The notes beneath the pieces were generated by a model. It did no database searches and was not told the origin of the DNA. It saw only the letters and a list, made by a program, of their open reading frames with translations. The position numbers and the translations under genes are program-made. From Argopecten irradians (Eukaryota > Mollusca > Bivalvia > Pectinida > Pectinidae): DNA of 64,000 nt. Positions 1 to 14,000 of this stretch are shown piece by piece. Where the stretch lies: NCBI RefSeq assembly GCF_041381155.1, contig NC_091138.1, positions 36,449,604-36,513,603 of the forward strand. The letters run 5' to 3'. Positions within the stretch are counted from its first letter, which is position 1. Every line of letters begins with the position of its first letter.

Positions 1-165
1 GTATGGAAAAAAAACAGGAAAAAGGAAGTTGAGCTAAAGAAAGATGGAGTATCATTCAAGTAGAGCGGGACTGCAATTGTTGAATCAGGTATACAGCCTT
101 GACATTTATATTAGACTATATACACAAAGATGGGTGGAGTTTTGCAAAGTAACATTTACCATTTA

Positions 166-1915
166 CCATGATATTTTCAGCAATGTTTCCATGGTACAAG
201 AAAAAGTGCAAAAAAATGAAAACCTAAAAATAGCAAAAGGTACTACTAGACCATAAAAAGAATGTGTCTATGAAGTTTCGTGGAAATATCTCTGCTGGTT
301 TTAGAGTTATGCTCCGGAAATGAACATGCTAAAAAAATATGATATTTTCAGCAATGTTTCTATGGTTACAGAACAAGAGCTGCTGGAGAACAGCAAAGCT
401 CGCCTATTCAGAAGAAGTTGATGTTCAAGTATTTACTATTAAACATGGAAATATGACAAATTAACAGACTCAAAAAAAACCTAAAGGGCCCCAAATTGGT
501 TGTATTGTCACGTTCAGCATCCATACACATTAGGAAAATAAAATCATAAACATTTATGATGACTTATTCTTAAACAATTGACAAAATAGAAACTTGCTCA
601 AAAACTTTAACATGGAAATATGACAAATTAATAGACTCAAAAACCCCCTAAAGGGCCCCAAATTGGTTGTATTATCACGTTCAGCATCCATACACATTAG
701 GAAAATAAAATCATAAACATTCATGATGACTTTAGCTTAAACAATAGACAAAATAGAAACTTGCTCAAAAACTTTAACATGGAAATATGACAAATTAACA
801 GACTCATAAAACCCCTAAAGGGCCCCAAATTGGTTGTATTATCACGTTCAGCATCCATACACATTAGGAAAATAAAATCATAAACATTTATGATGACTTA
901 AGCTTAAACAATTGACGAAACAGAAACTTGCTCAAAAACTTTAACATGAAATGGGACGCCAACGCTGACGCCGACGCCGACGCCGGGGTGACAACATTAG
1001 CTCCCCCTATTCTTCGAATAGGCAAGCTAAAAAGCACAAAAAGTGAAAACCTAAAAATAGCAAAAGGCACTACTAGACCTTAAGAACAATGTGTCTATGA
1101 AGTTTCATGGAAATATCTCTGCTGGTTTTAGAGTTGTACTTGCTCCGGAAACGATTCTTACACAAAAATCCGCCATTTTCAGCAATGTTTCCATGGTTAC
1201 AGAAAAAAAATACAAAAAGCGAAAACCTTAAAATAGCAAAAGGCACTACTAGACCATAAGACTAATGTGCCTATGGAGTTCCGTGCATATATCTCAACCG
1301 GTTTTCCAGTTATGCTGCGGAAACGAACCTGGTACAAAAATATGATATTTTCAGCAATGTTTCCATGGTTACGGAAAAAGTGCAAAAAATGAAAACCTAA
1401 AAATAGCAAAAGGCACTACTAGACCATAAGAACAATGTGTCTATGAAGTTTCATGGAAATATCTCTGCTGGTTTTAGAGTTGTGCTCCGGAAACGATTCT
1501 TACACAAAAATCTGCCATTTCAGCAATGTTTCCATGGTTACAGAAAAAAGTACAAAAAGTGAAAACCTTAAAATAGCAAAAGGCACTACTAGACCATAAG
1601 ACCAATGTGTCTATGAAGTTTCGTGGAAATGTCTCTTCTGGTTTTAGAGTTATGCTCCAGAAACGAACCTGGTACAAAAATATGATATTTTCAGCAATGT
1701 TTCCATGGTTACGGAAAAAAATGCAAAAAATGATAACCTAAAAATAGCAAAAGGCATTACTAGACCATAAGACCAATGTGAGTATGAAGTTTCGTGGAAA
1801 TATCTAATTTTGGTTTTAGAGTTATGCTCCGGAAACCATTCGTACGGACGGACGGACGGACGGACGGAACCCATTTGTATATCCCCCGCCAACTTCGTTG
1901 GGCGGAGGATAAAAA
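166..1915 (+). mobile_element. Satellite-bearing pearl/Helentron-like element, family A (about 170-bp cores)
   Basis: A unit of about 170-176 bp recurs in tandem: the motif tactagacc lies at about 1071, 1247, 1417, 1587 and 1758, with an earlier partial unit at 166-371. The last core runs into an ACGG microsatellite (1843-1868) and then a hairpin with cccgccaac and gttgggcgg arms around a TTC loop (1885-1907). Core repeats, tetranucleotide tract and terminal hairpin in this order match my recollection of the pearl or Helentron-associated non-autonomous elements of bivalves; the family name is inference. The array is interrupted at 372-1030 by another element. Open frames on the minus strand here are by-products of the repeats. 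Confidence 0.75.
372..1030 (+). mobile_element. Nested satellite-bearing element, family B (167-bp cores)
   Basis: It begins acaagagctgctgg with a small hairpin, carries three 167-bp tandem cores (aacatgg at 442, 609, 776 and again at 943), then a gacgcc-type repeat (957-984) and a terminal hairpin cctattc-ttc-gaatagg (1006-1022). It splits a family A core: the sequence ending ggttacag at about 370 resumes at about 1033 with the expected aaaagtgaaaacc. It is therefore younger than the host copy of family A. Confidence 0.7.
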
Positions 1916-2046
1916 ATATCAACTTTGTCCTTGAAGTTCTCGTACAATAGGCAGTATACGCTTACACATTAATCATCGTTTAAACTGGGATAGAATTTTA
2001 ACTAACTATAATTCACTAAAGTCAATGTTTTTGTTTCCTCGTTCAG

Positions 2047-5000
2047 TGCTAGATTTCTCAATGCCTCCTCTTCGGTTACTGACGAGAGAGTCGTGCAGGA
2101 CTCAAATATAGATATACCCGACGGTATAGCGGTGGATTGGGTGAACAACCTGATTTACTGGACAGACACGGGCCGCAATGAGATATCAGTCTCAAACTAT
2201 AATGCCACGATGAGAAAAGTATTGGTCAGTGAAGACCTAGATGAGCCGAGAGCGATAGTGGTCAATCCGTTTACTGGGTAAGGGTAAATAAAATATTGCT
2301 TTAAATGTATATGTAAGCGCTGACTCAGACATTTCGAGAACATATCCATAATCAATCAAATTCGGCCTTTATCAATACAGCGCGTGTCATTATTAAATAG
2401 TATATGTCTGCTCCTCCGTAACGCTTGGTCCAAATATATTTGTGTACTTTTATGTTTTTAAATTTTCTTTTAAGTTTGTATTAAATTACTTCTAATATTG
2501 TTTTACAAAGTATTACAAATATATACTGAATCACAATGTGTCGTATCTATCAAACAGGTGGATGTACTGGACCGACTGGGGAAGTCAAGCCAAGATAGAC
2601 AGAGCCGGGATGGATGGTCAACAAAGGAGCACTATAGTATCAACCAACTTACAATGGCCTAATGGCATCACAATAGGTACATCCTCGATATCCATGGGGT
2701 TACTGTCGTACAGTTGATTATCACTACACTAGACATAAAAACAGCGAAATGAATCTTCTATGCTGATAAGGATTACACAGATAATCTTACATTTTTTTCT
2801 TGTTCTTGTTTCGAGGAAATACTGTTTTCTGTCGTTCCTTTTCAATAACGTTAACAAATAAAAACACGATTTCTCTATACTTGGTTACAAATAAAAGAAA
2901 AATAAGGAGTTTGTGGTCATCAATAGGCAAAAATGTGATCTTGTAATAAATGAAAACAATGCCGTTCTGCTATTTCTGTTTGCTAACTGGCAAATAAATG
3001 CATGTATCTGATGGAAGTAGCCTCAATAGGGTTTCTCTGAATTAGGTTCTAAAAGTGGGCAACGCAAACCCTTTGAATTCGTGATTTTGTTTATTGAAAA
3101 TTTGGAGGAAGGAAACTGTAATTGATATACAGTTTAAGGTGTTATCTGTTTAACTTTTACAGATAGTTATGACGACCGACTCTACTGGATTGATGCAAAA
3201 ACGAATACGGTTGAGTCGTCACTGACGGACGGAAGTGACAGGAGAGTTATCAGCAGTGGGGTTATAGGTCATGGCTTCGCTGTTACAACATCTGAAGTAA
3301 GTCAGAGTAATAGATGTATGTTCATTTAAATAACATCAGAAGAATACTGTCGTAACAGTAAAAATCATATTGGAGCTAAAATGATATTTAACAAATTAGG
3401 ACAACTATTACAAATAAAACAGACATAGTTACAGTGGCGTAGGAAGATGAAACATAATGGGGGGGGGGGGCAAAGATCCTCAATATTTCTTAACACCCCC
3501 CTCCCTTCGCGAGCCCCCGCACCCACAAGAGATACTTTTTTTCATATATCATTACATATAATTCTTGTACATATCTATAGACAGTGGCGTCGCTAACATG
3601 AAATTAATGATAACGCAAATCAGCGTGCGAGTTTTGGGGGTCCTGAATATCCACTGGAAAACTATTACGAATTAGAATGGCTGAGATGTGTTTTACGATG
3701 TGTTTTGATGATTTTTAAAGTTACCTGCATTTAGAAGTGTCGTCATACCATTTTGCAACCAAGCTCGATCTGAACATACCGGATTCACACCAACGGCACA
3801 TTGTTGTGTAACTCAAAATCATAATGAATTGATTGTCTTGCTGACATATAAACAAACTAATCTTTTAAGCAGCATTTTTTGAAATAGTATAATCCCTTGA
3901 TGGACACTTTTTGTCTAGTTCGTGTGTATTGAATTTTCATTATTAAAGGTTCGAATATTACATGCTTGAACGTTTTAGGAAACGCGCCGCGAAGCGGAAA
4001 GTTTTCTAAAATGAAGTACAAAAATGTGCAGGAGGGCACTTTTTCTTTTCAAATGTGCATTTTAAGAACATTTTACTAAGCGAAAATGGAGTGGGGGAGG
4101 GCAAAAAGATATGTTTGCCCCCCACTCCATTTTCGCTTAGTAAAATGTGCATTTTAAGAACATTTTACTAAGCGAAAATGGAGTGGGGGAGGGCAAAAAG
4201 ATTTGTTTGCCTCCCCCCCACCCCCGGCTCAGGTCACGAGGTATTAACAGAAGAGCATTATCAGAATTAAGATGTCAATAAGTTCAGCGGGCAACAAACT
4301 TTCGAATTCGTTCTGAATGATTCTTTTGTCGTTTAGTCATATGAATATCATGTTACTTGTAGTCATCAAGGAAAAATGAAACATTATGTTGAGTAGAAGT
4401 TAGTTGATACGAACTCCGATAACTCGATAACCTGACTTAATACGTTAATTTTTCTCAATATTCTTCTTTTCTTTTTTTTTAAATCGGGAAAGTCGAGTTC
4501 AGAAAAGAGTTCAGAAAACTTTGTATACTATATAATGTATCAGTGACAACCATCGTGTTTCATTTCTAGTTTAACATCTACATTACGTCATGGAGGGATA
4601 GAGGTGTTATTGGAGTTTCAAAAGTAGATGGTCACGTGACGAATTACATCAACGAGATGTCAGATTCCATCGTTCAGCCTATGGGAGTAAAAGTATACAA
4701 CAAAGCCATGCAAAGACAAAGTAAGTTCTATTTTATCTTAATCATACAGTTTAACGACTTGAATAGGAACAGCTTTGATTTTCAGTTATGAACCATACTT
4801 TTAAATGTTAACTTTCACAAACCATTTGCTGATGTAAATTTACATATCCACCAAACAAATATTTTATGTACTAATATATAACTAAACTTAGCTCTTTAGA
4901 ACTATAATTACATAATTTAACAAGAGGGCCATCGGCCTTAACGGTCATCTGAGTTCAGATACAGAATAAAACAAAGACATATGAACACTATATATTGGCC

Positions 5001-8000
5001 CATTAGGCCCTTGAAGTCTGTCAGTATTTTTATAAAGGAGGTGTTATAGACTGAAAATCCGCCCACGATAATTTTTTGATTTTTGAATTTAAATTAATTA
5101 ATTGCATTAATACACATATGTCTATAATACTTAAAACCCGATTGGGCCATTATTAGGACTACAGCGCCTCCTACATTAACACTGGTAAATTTAAAGCCTC
5201 TTGGGCCTTTTACCTGGCATAAGTCATAGTAAAAACACTTAAATCATGTTTTTCTTATGATTAAAAATACCACATAAAATTGCCTTTTTAACGACATATC
5301 ACACTTGGCTGTATCCAATATCATTTTATCTCAAATGGAACGTAAATATCAAATTTGACAAAAAATACGACTTTTTGAAGTTTTCAATTTTTCGTTTGAG
5401 CAACAGAATAAGTAAGGCACTGCTCGAGTACCCTAAAATTTTGATGTTTTAAAATTATATTCAGGTTATCATCGTTTCACCATAAACAGCTCAAATGGAT
5501 GAATCACTGGATATGCCACGTTTTTTTTTAGGTTTATTTCGTCTACCCCCTGTATTTTCCATAATATCAAAGTACTGAGAGAGTACACTGTAATATTACC
5601 GACTTTACTGTAAGAGTAGAATGTGATGATGAGTTGCGTATTTCAACCAAACCTTGAAATTATCATCATTAACTCATGTTTATAATATTTTTTAGAAATT
5701 CTACTTATCCGTTTTGAAACAGTGGGACATATAATACTGACAGTTATGATTTAACATATATACAATGCCATGTTGCATTCCAGAAACTGTATAAGCATTA
5801 AGGTAATAAATATGACAGTATGTGTCCTTTGCTTATTGTTAACGGGAACCATCAATGTTGCCATCGTCTCAGGTAGGGTGTTAGAATTGCACCTGCTATA
5901 CCCATTGCATGATCGTAAAAGGCGACTAAATTTGGTATCTTTTCTGCTAGCGTCAATCAGACATCAGACGAGGCGCTATGTCTCATTTTACCTTTAGTAT
6001 CGCGAAATAATACCATCAAAAAGTTTGCCAGGTACTGATTACAAGTTATAAGTTTTTCCTCATCAAACATCCTTCATGAAAGTGCATGCTTTCTAGATTA
6101 TCTAATGAAAGTTCTAGAAACGCTCTAAAAAGTTTTAGAACAGTTTTACAACTGTTCTAGAACAATTCTACAACTGTTCCAGAAGGGTTCTACAATGTTA
6201 AATGAGACTTTTTCAGAAATGTTCTAGAACTGCTCCAGTTTCTTAATTCCAGAATAGTTCTAGAATTGTTCTAGAACATTACTCTAGAACAATCTAGAAC
6301 ACTGTTCTAGAACAGTTTTAGAGAATCTTTCTAGAAAACGTTGTAGAATGATTCTATAATTCCTTTAGAATAATTCTAGAACACTTCTAGAACTCTTTCC
6401 GGAACCGTTCTGGAGCAGTTCTAGAACTGTTCTAGAAATCCTTGCATAGGTATAAGCAACACATTCCCACTCAGTCACATTATACTGACAACATGCGAAT
6501 CAGTCGTCCTACTCCCTTAATGCTGAGCGCTAAGCAGGGTGTAACGTGTGTCTCGGCCAGGTGACAGAACCCAGAGCCTACCTCACAGGGGCGAGCTCTC
6601 AACCGAAGGCCAAACGTGAGGCGGTGTCAAGGAAGACGTTAGGAAATATAAATTAAGTTAGGAAGAAGAGATGCTATGATACGATCCTAAATTTAGTCGC
6701 CTTTTACGATCATGCAATAGGGGCAGTAGGTACAATTTTAACGCCCTACCTGCAGGACCGCGTTTTCATCGTTAGTTCATTTTAATGTCGTAACTTCATC
6801 TAACCCTAAGGGTCAGGATGACCTATAGTCACCATGCTTTGTCCATTGTCATGCGCTGTTCGCATTTCGTGGTTCGTATAAACTTTTCATCGAAACGACT
6901 TCTTCTCAACATCCGAAAGGCCCAAGAAACTGATATTAGGCATGTAGAATGCTGGAATGATTGACCACCAAGTTTGCGGAAATAAATTACCTTGACCTTC
7001 ATTCAAGGTCACATAATTCAAAAAGACTAAATCTTTAAACGATTTCTTGTGAATAACTAATATACCTAGATACCTGATATAAGGCCTGTAGTATGCTGGC
7101 ACGAAAGACTACCACGTTCATTTAATGTTACAAGGGTCAAATAGGCTAAAACCTTTAAACGACTTATTGTGAATAACTAAGAGGCATTGGAATCTGATAT
7201 TGGGATTGTAGAATGATAGCTTAAACGACTACTTCTTGTGAATAGTTAAGAGGACTAGAGACCTGATATTGTACATATAGCATGTTGGGGTGAAGGGCAA
7301 ATGTTCCTAAATCATCTTGCCCGATAGGTCAGGGTGACCTATAGTGATCGTACTTCGTGCGCCGTCGTTCATAAACTTTTCATTCAAACAACTTCTTCTC
7401 AATAACTGAAAGGCATTGATACATGTTAGACCTAACGTATTCTCAAATAAAGGGCTACAAAGATGTTTGTCAAATGAATGACCTTGACATTAATTGAAGA
7501 TCACAGGGTTGAAATTGCCAAACATAAACGACTTCTTGACAAAAACTAAGACGCCTTGCAGTATGCTGGAATAAAGAGCTTCAGACAGGTCAAATGTATG
7601 AAAATCTTCAAACAGCTTTTCAATATATGAAAGCCTAAATAACTCAGATAGTGGGTCTTTAAAATTCTACATGATTTGTTTATTTGACCTACTTTCATAG
7701 TAACATTTTTTAACTATATCAGACACCAAGAACGTCAATTGAAGAGTTCCTAGCGCGCAAAATCTTATTTGGTGCCCCAAAAAAGTTGAGCAATTTCAGT
7801 CCACTGGATTCTTTCATTACTGTATAGTTTGACCATGTTTTATTGAGTGAATAATTGTCAGACATGGGCTGTTTGACTCACGAATGAAATCCTAGTTATC
7901 CATGACATGTTTATGACAGCAGAACAACAGTATTTCCTTTTGAGAAATATCTAAGGTCAACATATAAGTTACATCGATATACGTTTCGCTAAACGGAACA

Positions 8001-11000
8001 TTTGCTTAGTAATAAGTAAATAAACCCATGAAGACAGAAATAGGAAATACTTCTGACGATTGGTGTAGGAAAATAAGTCATATTGACCTTATTTTGCTTT
8101 ATGACACAATGTATTGTCTATTTCAATATATGACCCTAAAATTAATATTTTGTGATATATAGGCAAAACAAGTTTTTATTTGGATATGGATCAAATGTCA
8201 ATATACATGTCAGTTTGACCGAACTTTGGTACACCAACTTACATGGGATACGTTTTACTCAACTATGACGTCGCTAATGCGGCTTTTGATATATGATAGA
8301 GCCGAGAGAAGTACAGCTTTCGTTTAACATTTTTATCACTCAGTACTCTCAGTACTTTGATATTGGGTAAGAAATAAAGGGGGTAGACGTACAAAAGTGC
8401 AAAAAAGTCGGCATATCCAGTGATTCATCGACACAATATTTTCATGGAGTCAATAAATGATATATGAAGATATTTTTGATTGCTAAAATTTTAGGGTACT
8501 CGGGGTTTGTCATTGTTATCTAAGGAATTAATTAAAAACTAATGAAATGAAATTTTTTTCATGAAAAATTAAGAGCACAACTGGAAATTGCAAGGAAATC
8601 CCAACAGATGTGATGAAGTATTGTATATCGTTAAAGCGAATAGTCGGGCAAGTGACTGTAAAATCGGTAAAAATGATATTAATATATCCGGTATAATTTC
8701 TTATGAATTAGAAAAATAAAACTTTCCGTCAAAATCGCTGTACATGCGAAGAAAATAATAATATCTATGGGAATCCTAAAAGTCCTCCCGACCGGCTATG
8801 AGTGCAGTTCAACCTTAACGCATGCGCAACACCCACCACTCTCCGTAGTAAACAAAACATGGCTACCGTAGTTTTGAACCAAAATGTTTCCGCAAAAACA
8901 ACCAACTGACTCACCTAAAATGCGAAAGGAAAGGCAATGGAGCAGCGACAATCCCAACAACTGACTCGGTAAACATTACAACGCATGGACAGTGTTAATA
9001 CAACTTGTTAAAGTGAAGAGAACAGTTCAAACGAGCACGCGGCTCCGGACCGCTACTGTACGTACCTAGGCCTACTACCCGGTACTCCCTGCTCAGCTGA
9101 TAGTGAGTGAGTCTTCGTATTTTGATCATTATGTAAATAGTCCCTAGCAGTATTTTTTCATAAATGAGTGGTCACATATGGTCACATGTTTCATACCTGT
9201 TCCCCAATCGCGTAAAACGTAACCCTGGGGTAAATAGCGGTTCTTTAGTGGGGCCTCTTTAGGGGTAATGAATGCCCTGTATATTTATAAAATGTACCGT
9301 TGTAATGCATGTACAGTTAGAATGTAACCGCTAGTGCATTATCAAGCTAAGATTTGTTTCAATTAATCTATAATATTATGCTACCGGTCAATTCATACAG
9401 TTCTGATGTATATATTTATAGATTTTTAATTTGTAAATTTTTGTTCTGTACATGTTCTGGTAGTGTTATACACATACATTGTGTATAGGATTTACATTGT
9501 AGGTTAATTGGTAAAATTGTATTGTATATGTTCTGATATACACATATACATATGTACATGTAGGTTTTAGCTTGTTCTTTAGATATATTTGGAGGACACA
9601 TACAGTATTATTACTGGTCATAATAATAAATAGTGTTTGTACATGTGTACATGACAAACTTTACAGAGTTGAAATGTACTGCAGCCATGTATCATTTATA
9701 ATTATTCTGAATTTTTGTTGGAACTATAGATTCTTTTTTGAAACAATATTTGATTCTATCAAATGCATCAGTGAAACATTCACAACTTATAAAATGTTTT
9801 CTCTAAAATAAAAAAAACCCTGTAGAATGAACCTACATTTATTCATTTATATATATTTGAAATTAATCATTTCAATTTTTGTCACATTCAACAGATATAA
9901 AAAATTGTTGGTTCTTTTTTTCAGGCACCATGCATGCATAGTGACATGAATACATAAAGTTCATCCCTTGGACCTGTATACAAGTGTATGTATACAAATA
10001 CATACAATTAGCATCATATGAAGACTGAAGAATGTTGATTTGAGTGCTCTTGAAAGTAAACTTTTCCAATATAGACCTAGAAGATCATGAACAGAACATT
10101 TAAACAGTATTAATTTATTAAATGTTCCTTTCAACTGTAATCATTAAATAAAATTATGATGCAATACTTTTTCATTGTTTAACTTTGTAGAAATATTTGT
10201 TTATATTAGTCCTCTAGATCCAGTGATTATAATTCTTGCATCCATATGCCTGCCCATTTGTTTGTCAGGGCTTGTGAGATAGCTTTTCAATTACTTTTAA
10301 AATATAAGGTTTTTTTTTTACATATAGCAATATAGATACCATTGTCTTAGGATTTCTAAATTCTACTTTACAAGAGAGTAGACTCAACATATAAATAAAA
10401 CCATAAAACTAGCAAGTTATCTGAAATGTTAAAAATCTTTTTGTCTGAACCAAATTTCACATTTATTGTCTATGTGTAACTTGTACATAGACCATTTATG
10501 TATTAATACTGTAGTAACAGTGATTACAAACACATAGACTAAAATGTAGTATGTAGTACTATGTACATCTGTCTTTGATATGAGTTCTAAACAAAAAAGT
10601 GGTACCTATTGGGAAGTTGTGACTTGGGCGAAAGGTGAAATACAGAAGAAATAGCTACACATGGAAAAAAGAAAGATATACAGTACCATATGGATTCAAA
10701 GTTGCTCCAAAATCAATGAGACTAAATAACCAAAAAAAAAAGCCATGTAAACCCCAAATATGCAATGACCAGATCAATGATAAAGCACCCTTCCACTTCC
10801 AGTTATCTGTAGCTATTCTATATTTCAACCCCCCACTCAAGTTACAACTTCCCAACCTCATGATTCTTCTGTCTTTTAGCCCCCCCCCCCAACACACACA
10901 TACCTGATTGATTGTCATGTTATTTCAGGTTCCTATTCAGGTATTATTCCTAAAAACCAAAAAGGGTATACACACTGTGTACTCTCAAAGGAGGGGAACC

Positions 11001-14000
11001 ACTTCATTCAAAAATGAAATTTACAATTTCATCTTAATTTTGAAATTTTCAATTTAATTATTAATTACTGGACTATTAAAACAGTATAGAACCCCTCGGC
11101 TACAGACAAAGTACTGTGGTACACATTTCTCTTAATTAATTACTTTTTCTTCAACTCAATCATCTTTTTCTCCAGAGCACAAAAAAGAACAGGAAACAAC
11201 AGAAAGGAAAGTAACATACATGCAGGCCTATATGTTTTCTGGAAATATATATGATGTGTTAATTCTCACAGCATAGGCCTACATGAATGTAAAGAATTAA
11301 ATATTATCAATGTTTGAGAGAATTTCCTAGCTGTAATTCTATAGCAGCTACATGGAATGTACGTTTACATATATACATTGTACGATACATATACATCATA
11401 AAAGTTTCTTTCCTTCCAGCTGGACATTCATGTCATCTCTCTCCAGAACTCAAATATTGTTTACAAAAAAAAAAACAAAAAAAAAAAACCAGAGACATAG
11501 ATAATTTAACTAAATCTCTGCAAAAAACTACACGAATAATTGAACACATATATTGTACTTGTAAAATATCTATGTATGAGCTAATTTATTTTCACATCTT
11601 TGACAGCTACATGCATGGACGTTCTATGGAACGTTTTCGTGTGGTTTTAAATGGGAAATTATGTTACGATTATTTGTATTTAACCTTCATGATTCGGTTG
11701 ATGTAAAATACGACGAATGCGATGCTGCAATAATTGCCCCTTGCCGGGGCCCCATCTCTGCATCGGCCGAATATTTGTGTCGATTTCCATGTACAATATG
11801 CTTTTATCGAAAAATGATTACAAAGCATTGTCATTAATGTAAGAATACTTCATTTGCATCAAATGTATCATCTCAAAACAACAATTTGCATACCGCATTA
11901 GTGGTTTATCACACGAAACGAAACCGACACGACTGAGAAACACATGTCCATGTTGACATTTCCACGCAGCCTCGTTTTCAGTTTGGCGAATTTATATTTA
12001 GAACTGTGCTAAATTTACACGGGGCTTCCCCAAAATTTCAATGGTCAAAACTGGACACCGTAAGCAGAACTTGACCACCATTATGGTATACAATGACTTT
12101 TGGAAGGCCAAAGAACGCATTTAGACTGGTTTCCTTTGCCCGACTATTCACTTTAAAAAGATAATACGAAATGCTATGTTATTACACCAAATTAATTTAT
12201 CTTTGGGTTTTGTATGCCTAAATATGATACATTAAATGCGCACAAGTAGGAATCGGACGTAAAACTTACAAAAGGTGGCGCTGTAGTCGCATGATTAATC
12301 TATTCATGGAATAAGTACTGTTCCGATACGTATTATGTGCCGATTGATGTATTCGCACCAAAAAATTAAAAATCGATTGTGGGCGGCCATGCAACACCTC
12401 CTTTGACTTTTTTGATCAATGAAGATATTTTGGTTCTATCAAATCTGTGAATTCAGAAGAAAGGTTTTTGAAATTTTAGCCATTTTGACCCCTTTTGGCC
12501 GCGCCCCTCTGGCCTGTGGGGATCAGCTAGGACCAATATTGATGTTAAAATACTATCTCAAGCTAATAATTCTAACCCAGTTTGATTTATTTCCTATGAA
12601 AACTAAGCAAAAATTGTTCATAAATGTGTTTTTCCTATATAAAATTTAGTAAATTTGACCCCCTCCCCAAGGGAAAATCTGAGATCCCAGGGCCATGAAA
12701 TTCAAAATCCTTGTAAAGAGCCTTAAAACCTTTTAATCTATGAAGAGTATGTGGTTCCATCAAAACTATGAATTAAAAAGAAGATTTTTGAAATTTTAGC
12801 CATTTTGACCCCTTTTGGCCCCGCCCCTAAGGCCCCTGGGGGTCAGTCATGGAAAATTTGTTAATAGGATTCAATGGCCATTTCATAGAGATAATTCTGA
12901 CAACTTTTGACTAATTTCCTATAACAAATGACCAAATAATACTCAAAAATGTGTTTTCCTTATATATACTATAGTAAACTGAACCCCCTCCCAAGGGGTG
13001 AACCTGAGACTTCAGGGTCATATAATTCACAATTTTTTTTAAGGGCCTTAAGAACTTTCCATCTATGAAGAGTATTTGATTCTTCCAGTTCCAGAATTTC
13101 AGGAGAAGATTTTTAAGTTTTAGCTAATTTGACCCCTTTTTAGCCTTGCCCCTAAGGCCCCTGAGGGTCAGTCATGGAAAATTTGTTAATAGGATACAAT
13201 GGCCATTTCATTGGGATAATTCTGACAACGTTTGACTAATTTTCTATTACAAAATTCTGAAAAATGGGTTTTCCCTATAAAAACTATAGTAAACTTAACC
13301 CCCTCCCCAGGGGAAAACCCGAGACCCCAGGGTCATATAATTCTTTTTTGTTTTGTAAAGGACCTTAAGACCTTTCCATCTATTTTAGTCAATTTTAACC
13401 CCCTTTTGGCCCCTCACACAGCCCCCTGGGGGGTGGTGGTCATATAATTCACAATTTGCACTGGCCTTATGCCTAAGAAGGTTTGTGCAAGATTTCAATG
13501 AAATTGCTTCTGCGGTTTTGGAGGAGAAATCGAAAATGTAAATTGTTTTTCATCGCACGACGGACGTCGACGGTATGATACTGTTTCCAATAATTATAGG
13601 TGTTTGTCTTATATTTCCTGAGTTGACTTATACTATTTGCGATTTATTTGAAGAAACAAGTATATGCTACACGAACGAATTCGAATGCGAATACCTTTGT
13701 CTCCCTCGCCCTTCGAATACGAAACAACGATCAACTAACGTAAAGTACACCTGCGCATGTCCTGACGGACGCACGTGCCACACCTCGACCACAGAACCAG
13801 AAGTGAAAAGCACGTCGACTACAGGTAAAATTAAATAATGCTTATTGAAACATGTGAAATTTCAATTAGAGTTCATTTCCCAAGGATAAGTCCATATGCT
13901 ACAGTATAAACTAGGACTGAGAAATAAACTGCTCATTGTTACATTATTGTTAAAGTACTCGTAAGACAACAATAACTTTTTTTTGAAAAACATGATGAAT

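Larger units (their letters stand above)
5034..12404. mobile_element. Foldback-like element with long diverged inverted arms, itself invaded
   Basis: The ends are inverted copies: aaaggaggtgtt at 5034 and aacacctccttt ending at 12404, followed inward by matching cgcccac and gactacagcgcc. A second inverted match lies further in: gagtaccctaaaatttt with gaatcactggatatgcc at 5426-5580, mirrored at 8343-8510. When the separate element at 8631-12156 is ignored, the two matches become one continuous arm of roughly 550 bp per side. No transposase reading frame was recognised. The arms are clearly diverged, so the insertion is not recent. Confidence 0.55.
4919..13574 (+). mobile_element. Family C satellite-bearing element, split by a 7.4-kb insertion
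   Basis: The left piece (4919-5033) has the family start: acaagagggccatcggcc hairpin, then aacggtcatctgagttcag. The right piece (12405-13574) carries tandem cores of about 325 bp, recognisable by atctatgaagag, ttttgaccccttttggcc and ccctccccaaggg, and ends with the family tail near 13550 (gaaaatgtaaattgttt, then acgacggacg). Two other copies lie at 30690-31446 and 48771-51720, and their undisturbed sequence shows that the two pieces here belong together. The right end lies 80 bp upstream of the EGF exon. Confidence 0.65.

Noticed and set aside
5770-5997. 75-codon frame with a signal-peptide-like start
   Set aside because: The hydrophobic stretch is short and the second half is the terminal inverted repeat of a MITE.
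11314-11706. 130-codon frame in the TTAA-bordered element as a transposase
   Set aside because: It includes a poly-Lys run from an A-tract and no catalytic motif or similarity to known transposases could be seen.
13600-13653. Longer EGF exon of the LRP-like gene starting at 13600
   Set aside because: It stays in frame and cannot be excluded, but starting at 13654 places the first EGF cysteine at the spacing after the propeller seen in LRP5/6.
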